Positions 7,868-15,634 of a DNA stretch of 43,577 bases are shown here, in pieces. Source of the stretch: Pontibacter diazotrophicus. Lineage in GTDB: Bacteria > Bacteroidota > Bacteroidia > Cytophagales > Hymenobacteraceae. Every line of letters begins with the position of its first letter. Position 1 is the first letter of the stretch. The stretch is taken from the NCBI RefSeq assembly GCF_003367245.1, contig NZ_QRGR01000043.1:1-43577 (forward strand), given 5' to 3'. Below the pieces are notes generated by a model, which saw only the letters and a program-made list of their open reading frames with translations, was not told the origin of the DNA and searched no databases. A program made the position numbers and the translations under genes.

Positions 7868-8140
7868 TAGAAGCGCAGTTGCTGTACCGCAATAGCAAAA
7901 GCTATTATAATTTCTTCTACGATGATAACATCCTTTCTCTGCAGGCAGGGCTTGCTCTTCCCCTTTGTTTTCTTTGGGCTTGTGGCGGCTTTTCCAGCGG
8001 TAAATGATGTTTTCTCCCCTATACCCAGGGAACGGGCCAGTTCGCTGACTGCACGGCCGTTGAACACCATCTGCAGCACCTCTTCTTTGAAGGATGCATC
8101 GTACTTGCGACGACTAGCTTTTCCTTTCTTGATTTGCTAA
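7868..8140 (-). pseudogene. Degraded IS3-family OrfA transposase
   Basis: The minus strand encodes RRKYDASFKEEVLQMV then GRAVSELARSLGIGE, the helix-turn-helix of IS3-family OrfA proteins. Immediately afterwards the frame must shift by one base to read NIIYRWKSRHKPKENKG, the normal continuation (LGIxxxTLYRWK). There is no start codon in frame and no OrfB follows, so this is a dead fragment. Confidence 0.7.
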
Positions 8141-8376
8141 GTTAAGCAAAGCGACTGTCGGTATGTATTGAAGCATCTCAGACAAAGGTCAGACGAAACT
8201 GACGGACATTGAATTTGCCTGTAGGTTTTAAAGTTAACGATTCCTCTCATCGTTCGCAGGGCTTTAGGCTTTCTCTGACTGCGCACCAATAAGTTGAAAC
8301 CACAAATAAGCCTCTAATGCATTAGTGCAGATAATTTGATGTTCCCATAGGTGAATTTTAAGCTTAGGCAAAAATG
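8141..8376. other. Intergenic stretch downstream of the recombinase region
   Basis: Apart from the end of the IS3 remnant I see no coding or RNA feature. The stretch probably separates transposon debris from the chromosomal backbone genes. Confidence 0.4.
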
Positions 8377-8404
8377 AAAGGCTGCCTCTTCAGACAGCCT
8401 TTTT
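8377..8404 (-). terminator. Terminator for the old yellow enzyme gene, possibly bidirectional
   Basis: AAAGGCTG (8377-8384) pairs with CAGCCTTT (8395-8402) around a 10-base loop. There is a T-run on the plus-strand side and an A-rich run on the other side, so it could stop transcription from both directions. Confidence 0.75.
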
Positions 8405-8457
8405 CATAGTAAATCTAACTAAATTTATTCAGCCACAGTGCTTCTTTAGAAGCAGGC

Positions 8458-9573
8458 TTACTGCTCAAACTCCTTCACCTTCGCATCCGGGACAAAGAAC
8501 CGCTGAGGCTCAAATTCCTCCAGAACTCTGCCTTCTGCCACTCTGCTGACCCAGTCCTTGTTGGCCAGTGCCGCCTTGCCCAGGGTAATCACATCCACCT
8601 CACCCCGCTGCAGCATCGACTCACCCTGCTCAGGGTTGTTCAGGTTGCCGTTCACCACCACCGGCAGGTCTCCGTGCCTTTTCGCCAGTGCGGCAAGCGT
8701 TGGGCCTCCCTCTTTGAAAGCGGGCTTATCAGCATTAAACTCGGTCACATGGATGAAGTCCAGGCCCGCCTCGCTCAAGGCCGAAAAAATGGTCTCGGCA
8801 TCCCTTTCCTCGCCGGCCCACTTGTGCGTGTAGTCGTTGACTTTGCCCTGGGAGATTCTTATCCCCACCGGAAAGCCTTCGCCCACTGCCTCCCGGCAGG
8901 CCTGCACCGTCTCCACCAGCAGCCTTACCCTTCCCTCTGTGTCCCCGCCATACTCGTCCTGACGCTGATTGGTGTAGTCGGTGAGGAACTGGTCAAGGAC
9001 ATAGCCGTTGGCGCCGTGGATTTCTATGCCGTCAAAGCCAGCCTCCCTGGCGTTCCGTGCCGCCTGAGCAAATCCTTTGACCACATCGGCGATGTCTTCT
9101 CTGCTCATCTCCCTTGGAACAGGGTAAGCCCCCTCGCCGCCATAGAACCCCAGCTGCTCCCCCTTTGGCTGAACGGCAGAGGGGCCAATGGTTTCCCTGT
9201 TGTAAAAGTTACCCTGTGACAGGGCACCGGCATGCATGAGCTGGCAGATAATCTTTGCCCCTGCCTCATGCACGCTTTGGACAACTTCTTTCCAGCCGGC
9301 CACGTGCTTTTCGTTAGCAATGCCAGGCTGGTTCAGGTACCCCTGGCTGTGCTTTTCATCCGGGTAGGTTCCCTCGGTGATCAGAAGGCTGAAGCCTCCT
9401 TTTGCATACCGGGTGTAGTACCTCCTCATCGTCTCGTTGGGCACCCCGTTCTCCTCCGCCGATGTTCTGGTCATGGGGGCAAGGCCGATGCGGTTCTTGA
9501 GCTGCAGGTTCCCAAGCCGACCCTCAGAGAAGAGCAAAGGGTACTTATCTTTTCCTGTTTCTTGATTACTCAT
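8458..9573 (-). CDS. Alkene reductase, old yellow enzyme family (NADH:flavin oxidoreductase)
   Basis: This FMN-dependent (βα)8-barrel enzyme should reduce activated C=C bonds of α,β-unsaturated carbonyls or nitro compounds with NAD(P)H. The N-terminal barrel start LKNRIGLAPMTR is typical. EIHGANGYVLDQFL carries the His-Gly-Ala-Asn signature that holds the substrate carbonyl, followed by the family marker RQDEYGG. VVNGN and the final strand VDVITLGKAALANKDW bind the FMN phosphate. I place the start at the ATG at 9571-9573 (MSNQETG) rather than the upstream TTG, giving 371 residues, the normal size. It is divergent from the SDR gene across a 211-base gap, so the two may share control. Confidence 0.93.
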   Translation of the reverse strand: MSNQETGKDKYPLLFSEGRLGNLQLKNRIGLAPMTRTSAEENGVPNETMRRYYTRYAKGGFSLLITEGTYPDEKHSQGYLNQPGIANEKHVAGWKEVVQSVHEAGAKIICQLMHAGALSQGNFYNRETIGPSAVQPKGEQLGFYGGEGAYPVPREMSREDIADVVKGFAQAARNAREAGFDGIEIHGANGYVLDQFLTDYTNQRQDEYGGDTEGRVRLLVETVQACREAVGEGFPVGIRISQGKVNDYTHKWAGEERDAETIFSALSEAGLDFIHVTEFNADKPAFKEGGPTLAALAKRHGDLPVVVNGNLNNPEQGESMLQRGEVDVITLGKAALANKDWVSRVAEGRVLEEFEPQRFFVPDAKVKEFEQ

Positions 9574-9639
9574 ATGATGATTGTTTTGATGTAAGCGTTG
9601 CAACTTGCGCTGCCTCCTCTAATGGGGCAGTCATCCTTC

Positions 9640-9665
9640 CCAGTTGCTCCAGGTTTTATAACTGG
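9640..9665. promoter_or_regulatory. Possible operator in the divergent OYE/SDR promoter region
   Basis: CCAGTT (9640-9645) and AACTGG (9660-9665) form an inverted repeat with a 14-base spacer, lying between the two divergent oxidoreductase genes. No regulator gene is present in the window to test this against. Confidence 0.3.
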
Positions 9666-9784
9666 AACACCTGCAAAAGGTTGGCACTGGTAAAGCAACG
9701 TGCAAGAAATGTTTACCTCCACTACAGGCAGAAAACCCCCTGCCCCGGGCCCCGTTACTGTTGAAACAAACCAAATGAATAACG

Positions 9785-10573
9785 ATGGACCTTAAAAATA
9801 AGAAAGTGCTGATTACCGGTGGCAGCGCCGGTATAGGCAAAGCAATCATTAAAGAGCTGGTGAACCGGGGTGTGCAGGACATCGCGGTCATGGGCAGAAG
9901 AAAAGAGCCGCTGGAAGCGCTGAAATCAGACTTTCCCTCCGTTAACTTTCTCTCTATCCAGGGAAACGTTGGAAAGGCTGAGGATTTGGACAGAGCGGTT
10001 TCCGCTGTATCTCAGCAGTGGGACGCGCTGGACATCCTCATCAACAATGCGGGCGTGGTAAGTGCCGGTTTGCTTGCCGAGCAGAAGGACGAAGATATCA
10101 TCAACCAGATAAACATCAACGTGACAGGGCTGATACTGCTGACCAAGAAGGCGCTCCCTCTGCTGCAGAAGAGCAAGGAAGGGGCCATCATGAACCTGTC
10201 CTCCGGCTTCGGGTACATCGCCATGCCGTTCTATAGCGTGTATGCAGCCACAAAGGCGGCCGTAGGCCAGTTCTCAGATGCCATGAGAAGGGAACTGCAC
10301 CAGTACCCGCTGCACGTGATGACGGTCTACCCCTCCGCCACGGACACAGACATGATGGAGACAGCCAAGGTCGGAGAGATGGACACTGCTGAAGAGGTGG
10401 CCCGTGTCTCTGTTGAAGGTCTGCTCAACAGGGAGATAAACGTCATCGTGGGCGGCAAGGAAAGAGAGGAGCATATAAAGCTCAATTTCCTGGAGCCGAG
10501 GAAGTTTGATGAGTACGCTATCGCCAACTACGAGGGCATGAGCGAGATGGCCAAAAACCACCGTTCCATGTAG
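9785..10573 (+). CDS. Short-chain dehydrogenase/reductase
   Basis: A classical SDR of 262 residues. It has a Rossmann cofactor motif GGSAGIG (~11-17), followed by GRR at the end of the second strand, which favours NADPH. NNAG (~86-89), the catalytic Ser in NLSSGFGYIA and the YAATK (YxxxK) pair are all present. The substrate is unknown. Its divergent pairing with an old yellow enzyme suggests a joint response to electrophiles or aldehydes, with the SDR reducing carbonyls and the ene-reductase reducing double bonds; this is inference. The start is the ATG at 9785. Confidence 0.9.
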   Translation: MDLKNKKVLITGGSAGIGKAIIKELVNRGVQDIAVMGRRKEPLEALKSDFPSVNFLSIQGNVGKAEDLDRAVSAVSQQWDALDILINNAGVVSAGLLAEQKDEDIINQININVTGLILLTKKALPLLQKSKEGAIMNLSSGFGYIAMPFYSVYAATKAAVGQFSDAMRRELHQYPLHVMTVYPSATDTDMMETAKVGEMDTAEEVARVSVEGLLNREINVIVGGKEREEHIKLNFLEPRKFDEYAIANYEGMSEMAKNHRSM

Positions 10574-10869
10574 CACCTGCTGTAGCTTTTGAATGATGAG
10601 AACACTTTATAGCCGCAGCCATCCAGACCATGCTGTTTGCAAGGCCAAACCTGAGGGAGCTGCTTCAGGGGCTTCAGTTCTTCAAGCAAAGCGACTACCC
10701 CGCCAGGGGAGAGGCCTAACTCTGCCTTTTAAACTCTTAAGATGAATAGTAGAACTATCCATAACAGTCTTTTATTTAATGAAATGTAAGATTGGAATTG
10801 CAATGTTTTACTGGTGCCTTTTTCAGGCAGCCACTGTCTGGTTGCACAGCAGGCCTTCATCTTGGCAAG

Positions 10870-10965
10870 GAGTCAGTTAGCCAAGTGCTGCATGGCTCCT
10901 CTTCCGGTTATAGAAGCCCTTGAGGTTCGCAAACACGGCAAGTGAAGGGATCATCCCTGTAAGCC
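10870..10965 (-). pseudogene. Remnant of IS3-family transposase OrfB C-terminus
   Basis: The minus strand reads LAVFANLKGFYNRKRSHAAL followed by G, a stop, then LTP. This corresponds to the conserved IS3 ending (FxYIExFYNRxRxHSALGYLTP), with the tyrosine codon of GY turned into TAA. No further transposase sequence is readable. Confidence 0.55.
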
Positions 10966-11055
10966 GGTTCCGCCTGCTCCTGCCCTGCAGGTGAAAAAAC
11001 CAAATGAACATCAGTCCCGCTGTTGCTTTAACCCACCTGGCAAGGCCACACAAAC

Positions 11056-11087
11056 GCCTCTTTACATCCTGTAGAGAGGCATTTTTA
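11056..11087 (+). terminator. Stem-loop terminator upstream of the cobQ leader
   Basis: GCCTCT (11056-11061) pairs with AGAGGC (11075-11080), extended by neighbouring T-A pairs, and ATTTTTAATT follows. It isolates the cobQ operon from upstream transcription. Confidence 0.65.
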
Positions 11088-11265
11088 ATTTACTCGGAAT
11101 ATACGGACGGTAGCAGCCGATTCAAGTACTGCTTGTATTTTTAGTGTGCAACATAACAAGGGTGCAAACAGCCAGACGTGTTCTGCTTTTATAGAAAGAG
11201 CCCTCTGAACAATTTCTGCATCACTACTATGGATTGACCGCCAAAATTGCAAGCTTGCAGCCGCA

Positions 11266-12753
11266 ATGGAAAAGGAAACACCCTCTTTACGTCCCATTAT
11301 GTTTGTCGGAACCGCCTCCGATGTTGGTAAAAGCGTGATTACGGCAGGTTTCTGCAGAATATTCCGGCAGGATGGCTACACCCCTGCCCCCTTCAAAGCG
11401 CAGAACATGTCGTTGAACAGCTATGCCACGCCGGAGGGATTGGAAATAGGCAGGGCACAGGCTGTTCAGGCCGAAGCAGCCGGCATACCCTGCCACACTG
11501 ATATGAACCCGGTGCTCCTCAAGCCTACCACCGATAAAGCCTCACAGGTAGTACTACATGGCAAGCCTGTGGGCACACAATCTGCCTACGACTATTTCAT
11601 GGGAAATAACCGTCAGGAACTGTTTGCAGAAGTAAAACAAGCCTATGACAGACTCTCCAGACGGTATTCCCCTGTTGTGATGGAAGGAGCCGGAAGTATC
11701 TCGGAGCTAAATCTGAAGCACCGGGACATCACCAACATGCGTATGGCCATGCATGCCGGAGCCGCTACTTACCTCATCGGCGACATTGACCGTGGCGGTG
11801 TATTTGGCAGCCTGTACGGCACCATAGCGCTACTCACACCCGAGGAGAAGCAATGCATCAAAGGAATCATCATCAACAAGTTCAGGGGCGACAGCAGGCT
11901 GTTTGAGGAGGGAAGGCAGATGATCGAGGAGCTATGCAGGGTGCCTGTAGTCGGTGTCCTCCCCTTTTACAAAGATATCTTCATAGAAGAAGAGGATTCT
12001 GTCTCGCTGGAAAAGAAGTACAGGTCGGCAGTAGCAAGTAAGGTGAACATTGCGGTGGTCCTTGTGAACAGAATGTCAAACTTCACTGATTTCGACCGGT
12101 TGGAAAAAGACCCCCGTGTCAACCTCTACTATACCGACCAGCCCGCAGAAATAGCCAAAGCGGACATTGTAGTGCTGCCGGGCAGCAAGAATACTATTGA
12201 GGATCTGATACATATCAAGAACAATGGCGTGGCACAGGCCATTTACGAGGCCCATAAAAAAGAGAAAACAATCATCGGTATTTGCGGTGGATACCAGATG
12301 ATGGGGGAAGTGGTGGAAGACCCGCATCAGGTAGAGAGCAGCATCACACACACTTCCGGACTAGGGCTTTTACCGGTTCGTACCGTTCTTCAATCAAAGA
12401 AAACCACCCAGCAATGTACCTTTACCTACCGGAACTTTGCGGAGAAGTGCAAAGGCTATGAAATACATATGGGCCTCAGCACGCCCACCACGGCAGCAAG
12501 CCCTGTTAACTTTTTCACGGATGGCCGCACCGACGGCTTTTTCCTGAACAGGAAATGCTGGGGCACTTACCTGCATGGGGTGCTGGATAACACAGCCGTG
12601 GTGAATGATATAGTATCTGATTATACATCTGTGGCTGGTGAAGCCTTTGATTACCAGCAGTACAAGGAGGCCCAGTATGATAAGCTGGCTGCTGTTATCC
12701 GGGAACATGTTGATATGGACCTGATCTACCGCAGCCTACAAATAGAGAACTAA
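11266..12753 (+). CDS. cobQ: Cobyric acid synthase
   Basis: CobQ/CbiP amidates side chains b, d, e and g of adenosylcobyrinic acid a,c-diamide, using ATP and glutamine. The 495-residue protein has the N-terminal dethiobiotin-synthetase-like ATPase domain with GTASDVGKS (~residues 15-23) and FKAQNMSLNS. The C-terminal class I glutamine amidotransferase domain has the nucleophile Cys340 in GICGGYQMMG and His437 in YLHGVL. The length is typical. It opens a four-gene plus-strand block, with the next ATG 4 bases after its stop. Unlike the two other cobalamin operons it has no riboswitch visible upstream; a 12-bp palindrome 6 bases before the ATG is the only regulatory candidate. Confidence 0.96.
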   Translation: MEKETPSLRPIMFVGTASDVGKSVITAGFCRIFRQDGYTPAPFKAQNMSLNSYATPEGLEIGRAQAVQAEAAGIPCHTDMNPVLLKPTTDKASQVVLHGKPVGTQSAYDYFMGNNRQELFAEVKQAYDRLSRRYSPVVMEGAGSISELNLKHRDITNMRMAMHAGAATYLIGDIDRGGVFGSLYGTIALLTPEEKQCIKGIIINKFRGDSRLFEEGRQMIEELCRVPVVGVLPFYKDIFIEEEDSVSLEKKYRSAVASKVNIAVVLVNRMSNFTDFDRLEKDPRVNLYYTDQPAEIAKADIVVLPGSKNTIEDLIHIKNNGVAQAIYEAHKKEKTIIGICGGYQMMGEVVEDPHQVESSITHTSGLGLLPVRTVLQSKKTTQQCTFTYRNFAEKCKGYEIHMGLSTPTTAASPVNFFTDGRTDGFFLNRKCWGTYLHGVLDNTAVVNDIVSDYTSVAGEAFDYQQYKEAQYDKLAAVIREHVDMDLIYRSLQIEN

Positions 12754-12757
12754 GTAC

Positions 12758-13777
12758 ATGTTACACGGACACGGAGACGATGCCTACCGTTACAAGCATG
12801 AGATTAGAGCAGATTTCAGCACCAACGTATGGTATGGCGGTGAGCCCGCCGGCTTGAAAGAGCACCTGTTTAGCCAGTGGCACCTGGTACAAAAGTACCC
12901 GGAAGTTCTGGCAGAGAGCTTAAGTGAGCAGGTGGCACAGCATTATCATTTAAAGCCAGCGCAGGTACTCATCAGCAACGGCACCACGGAGAGCATCTAT
13001 TTAGTAGCGCAGGCCTTTAGAGGCAAGAGGACTACGATCGCCACACCTGCTTTTGCCGAGTATGAAGACGCCTGCCGGATGCATCAGCACCAGGTAGCGT
13101 TTATGCCCTGGGACGAGCTTTATAACATTCCAAAATTAGAAACAGACCTGCTGTTTATCTGCAACCCCAACAATCCCACGGGCAGCGTATTTTTTCCTTT
13201 AGAAGCGCTTATCGCCGGAAACCCACAGACACTGTTTGTGCTGGATGAGGCTTTCATTGAGTTCACACTGTCCATAGAAACAGCTGTTCCCCTGCTTAGC
13301 CGCTATGAGAATTTACTTATACTGCGCTCCATGACCAAGGCATTTACCATACCTGGCCTGCGCCTGGGATACATCGCGGCGCATGAGAAACGGATTGACC
13401 GGCTAAGAGACCACAAATTCCCATGGTCCGTAAACGCCCTGGCGATAGAAGCAGGGAAATTTATATTTGATAATTACGAGCTCCTGCAATTACCTGTCTG
13501 GCAACTGTTAAAGGACAAAGAGGCCTTTGCGACCCAACTGCAACTGACAGGTGTTAAAGTACACGACAGCCACACCCATTTTTTCCTGGCTGAAACAGCA
13601 CAGGGCACCGCCGCAGAACTGAAGCAATACCTGGTGGAACAGCATGGGATTCTAATACGCGATGCGAGTAACTTCAGAGATTTAAATGAGACGCATTTCA
13701 GAGTAGCCACGCTTGCTCCAGCCCAAAATCAAGTACTTATTCAGGCCCTGACGACATGGAACAAACACTGCTCCTGA
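12758..13777 (+). CDS. cobD: Threonine-phosphate decarboxylase-like PLP aminotransferase
   Basis: The fold-type I PLP enzyme (339 residues) belongs to the histidinol-phosphate aminotransferase/CobD group. CobD (Salmonella naming) decarboxylates L-threonine phosphate to (R)-1-amino-2-propanol phosphate, the linker of the nucleotide loop. Visible features are the N-terminal LHGHGDD start common in CobD, the phosphate-binding SNGTTESIYL, ICNPNNPTG, LDEAFIEF, the PLP lysine Lys194 in SMTKAF, and PGLRLGY. Its place between cobQ and cbiB, whose product uses the linker, supports CobD over a histidine-biosynthesis role. It overlaps cbiB by 22 bases. Confidence 0.88.
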   Translation: MLHGHGDDAYRYKHEIRADFSTNVWYGGEPAGLKEHLFSQWHLVQKYPEVLAESLSEQVAQHYHLKPAQVLISNGTTESIYLVAQAFRGKRTTIATPAFAEYEDACRMHQHQVAFMPWDELYNIPKLETDLLFICNPNNPTGSVFFPLEALIAGNPQTLFVLDEAFIEFTLSIETAVPLLSRYENLLILRSMTKAFTIPGLRLGYIAAHEKRIDRLRDHKFPWSVNALAIEAGKFIFDNYELLQLPVWQLLKDKEAFATQLQLTGVKVHDSHTHFFLAETAQGTAAELKQYLVEQHGILIRDASNFRDLNETHFRVATLAPAQNQVLIQALTTWNKHCS

Positions 13778-14694
13778 TTATCCCGCTCGCCCTGGGATAC
13801 CTGCTGGACCTGTTTATCGGCGACCCGGAGAAACTGCCACACCCGGTGCGGGTTTTTGGCAACCTCATTTACAAGGGGGAGCAGCTACTGAATAAACCGA
13901 AACACCGGTTCCTGAAAGGTATGCTGCTGGCGCTGGTGCTGTGCCTGCTGACTTTCTTTACCTTCAACGCAGTGGTTGATTTGTTGCTTTCGCTCCACCC
14001 CTACCTTTACGTATTATTTGCCGGCGTTTTTATCTTTTATGGCTTGGCCAATAAAGGGTTGATAGACGAAGGACGAGCGGTTTTCCAGGTATTGCACACC
14101 CAGGGGCTGGAAGCAGGGAGAAAGCAACTTTCCCGTATTGTTGGCCGCGACACCTCTCAGCTAAGTCCCCAGCAAATCAGGATTGCTGTGCTCGAAACCA
14201 TGTCTGAGAATTTAAGCGATGGCGTGATTGCTCCCCTGTTCTATTACGCTCTGGCTGGCGTCCCGGGCATAATGACATACAAGATGATCAACACGATGGA
14301 CTCCATGCTGGGCTACCGAAACGCGCGATATGAACAGTTCGGTAAGTTTGCCGCCCGCCTGGATGATGTCGCTAATTTTGTACCTGCCCGTATCACAGCC
14401 TTGCTCATGGCACTGGTAAGCATGTGCCGGCAGGCCCTGGTCTTTGTCTTGAAGTACGGCAAAAAGCATAAGAGCCCCAATGCCGGTTACCCTGAAGCAG
14501 CATTGGCAGGCATCCTGAACTGCCGGTTCGGAGGACCGAATGTATACCACGGCGTGTTGGTAGATAAACCCTATATTGGCGAGCGAAACAGATTAATTGA
14601 GCACCAGGAAATCTACCGCGTCAGCAGGATAAACCACAGCACCTGCTTTGTGATGGTGGCAGGCATCATGCTGCTTTCTTTGCTTGTGCTATAA
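13756..14694 (+). CDS. cbiB: Adenosylcobinamide-phosphate synthase (CbiB)
   Basis: CbiB is an inner-membrane enzyme that joins adenosylcobyric acid to aminopropanol or its phosphate. The 312-residue protein shows the family hallmarks GYLLDLFIGDPEKLPHPVR near the start, ETMSENLSDGVIAPLFYY (~152-169), TYKMINTMDSMLGYRN (~181-196) and the end GNRLIEHQEI-like ERNRLIEHQEIYRV. Hydrophobic stretches at ~53-95, ~160-180 and ~215-235, plus a C-terminal helix (~297-312), indicate membrane insertion. It starts inside the cobD-like gene (22-base overlap), which suggests translational coupling. Confidence 0.95.
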   Translation: MEQTLLLIIPLALGYLLDLFIGDPEKLPHPVRVFGNLIYKGEQLLNKPKHRFLKGMLLALVLCLLTFFTFNAVVDLLLSLHPYLYVLFAGVFIFYGLANKGLIDEGRAVFQVLHTQGLEAGRKQLSRIVGRDTSQLSPQQIRIAVLETMSENLSDGVIAPLFYYALAGVPGIMTYKMINTMDSMLGYRNARYEQFGKFAARLDDVANFVPARITALLMALVSMCRQALVFVLKYGKKHKSPNAGYPEAALAGILNCRFGGPNVYHGVLVDKPYIGERNRLIEHQEIYRVSRINHSTCFVMVAGIMLLSLLVL

Positions 14695-14719
14695 AACAGA
14701 ATTACCCGGCTTAGCAGGC

Positions 14720-15247
14720 ATGCATAAATACATTATTACAGGAGGCCCCGGAGCAGGTAAAAGCACGCTCCTGCAGGCATTGCACCAAAAAGGATACACC
14801 GTCTCCGAAGAGGCATCCCGAGAAATGATAATTCAGGAAACAGCAAAGGGGAGTAACTGCCTGCCGTGGGTGGACCTTCCCTGTTTTGCTCGCAAAGTAT
14901 TGGAGCGGATGATACAAAATTACGAGCACGCCCATACTGCTTCGTCTACAACATTCTTCGACAGAGGTATACCAGATATTATTGCTTACCTGAAGGTGGC
15001 ACAGCAGCCTGTAGATGAAACATATTTTCATGCTGTAAAGCAATACCGGTATAGCCCGCTTGCCTTTCTTACACCTCCATGGCAGGAAATCTACGTGAAT
15101 GACAGCGAACGCTGGCAAACTTTCGAGGAGGCCATTACTTTGTTTCACGCCATTAAAGACATGTATCAGTCGCTCCGTTATACCATATTAGAGTTGCCCA
15201 TTGCCTCGGTAGAGGAAAGGGTGAATTTTGTTATATCCCATATTTGA
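14720..15247 (+). CDS. Small AAA-family ATPase (AAA_28-like) in the cobalamin block
   Basis: A P-loop NTPase of 175 residues, with Walker A GGPGAGKST at residues 8-16 and FFDRGIPD (~residue 77) in the Walker-B/second-motif position. It resembles the AAA_28 group of small kinase-like ATPases (NadR-kinase-like), not the classical CobU or CobA/CobO enzymes. I prefer the ATG at 14720 to the upstream TTG at 14684, because the P-loop domain begins directly after it. It lies 25 bases after cbiB and 100 bases before the riboswitch promoter. Its reaction is unknown. Its position suggests a role in cobamide metabolism or use, perhaps as a nucleotide or nucleoside kinase; that is inference. Confidence 0.75.
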   Translation: MHKYIITGGPGAGKSTLLQALHQKGYTVSEEASREMIIQETAKGSNCLPWVDLPCFARKVLERMIQNYEHAHTASSTTFFDRGIPDIIAYLKVAQQPVDETYFHAVKQYRYSPLAFLTPPWQEIYVNDSERWQTFEEAITLFHAIKDMYQSLRYTILELPIASVEERVNFVISHI

Positions 15248-15351
15248 TTGCACCTGAGAACCTCATAACAAAGGACCTTTGACTACTCCTTTAAATTTGA
15301 CTTAAATCAGGCATGGCGCAAAAAATATGAGTGGTCTCTCAAATAATTGCC

Positions 15352-15359
15352 TACTTTTG
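15352..15359 (+). promoter_or_regulatory. Candidate -7 box of the first riboswitch operon
   Basis: TACTTTTG is an exact TAnnTTTG box placed directly before the riboswitch. The second riboswitch has TATTTTTG at the same relative place (minus strand 38294-38301). I see no clear -33 TTTG for either. Confidence 0.5.
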
Positions 15360-15520
15360 CCCCGTATTGGTTTCCCGGAAGGGAATTAATAGGGAATCCG
15401 GTGTGAATCCGGAGCAGTTCCCGCTGCTGTAAGCTCATTATTTGCTTTGTTAACCATGGCCACTGTCTGACAAGATGGGAAGGCGACAAAGCTGAGTTAG
15501 CCAGAAGACCTGCCAATAAC
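15360..15520 (+). ncRNA. Cobalamin riboswitch controlling the TonB receptor/corrin operon
   Basis: The aptamer landmarks are present in order: GGTTTCCCGG and GGGAATTAATAGGGAA at the 5' side, the CCGGTGTGAATCCGG stem (15398-15412), GCAGTTCCCGCTGCTGTAA (15414-15432), the variable P7-P11 arm, and the B12 box AGCCAGAAGACCTGCC at 15499-15514. Such elements bind adenosylcobalamin or related cobalamins and lower expression when B12 is plentiful. About 85-120 bases separate the B12 box from the receptor start; this spacer contains the competing hairpins described next. A minus-strand open frame across this region is only a shadow of the RNA. Confidence 0.96.
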
Positions 15521-15525
15521 ATGAG

Positions 15526-15631
15526 ATTCATAGCTTTCGGGTAAAAAGCTGGTGGATATATACTAGCCATATTGTATCTCCTCCGTTCACCCCTATAGCT
15601 ATGAATGATTTTTGTTTTTAAAATCATTCAT
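15526..15631 (+). promoter_or_regulatory. Candidate expression platform with mutually exclusive hairpins
   Basis: ATTCATAGCT (15526-15535) is exactly complementary to AGCTATGAAT (15597-15606). The latter shares six bases with ATGAATGATTTT (15601-15612), which pairs perfectly with AAAATCATTCAT (15620-15631) just before the start codon. A third small hairpin, AGCTTT/AAAGCT (15532-15537 with 15545-15550), competes with the first. Two exclusive long-range states follow directly from these complementarities. Their link to ligand binding is inferred from position after the aptamer. Confidence 0.6.
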
Positions 15632-15634
15632 AAG

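Larger units (their letters stand above)
10574..11265. other. Long intergenic region before the cobalamin locus
   Basis: Contents in order: an open stretch at ~10600-10720 ending LLQGLQFFKQSDYPARGEA, which may be a gene tail but is not recognised; an IS3 transposase remnant (minus, ~10870-10965); a terminator (11056-11087); and the cobQ leader, which contains a perfect 12-bp palindrome TGCAAGCTTGCA (11248-11259) just before the start codon. No RNA gene is visible. Confidence 0.5.

Noticed and set aside
8674..9219. Plus-strand open frame of 181 codons within the old yellow enzyme gene
   Set aside because: It is antisense to a well-conserved enzyme and arises from GC-rich codons.
14684..14719. 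Upstream TTG start for the AAA_28-like ATPase
   Set aside because: It would overlap the end of cbiB and add residues before a P-loop domain that starts naturally at the ATG at 14720.
15307..15627. Minus-strand open frame of 106 codons across the first riboswitch
   Set aside because: It is a translation of the antisense strand of a structured RNA; similar 'proteins' arise from cobalamin riboswitches and have no coding evidence.
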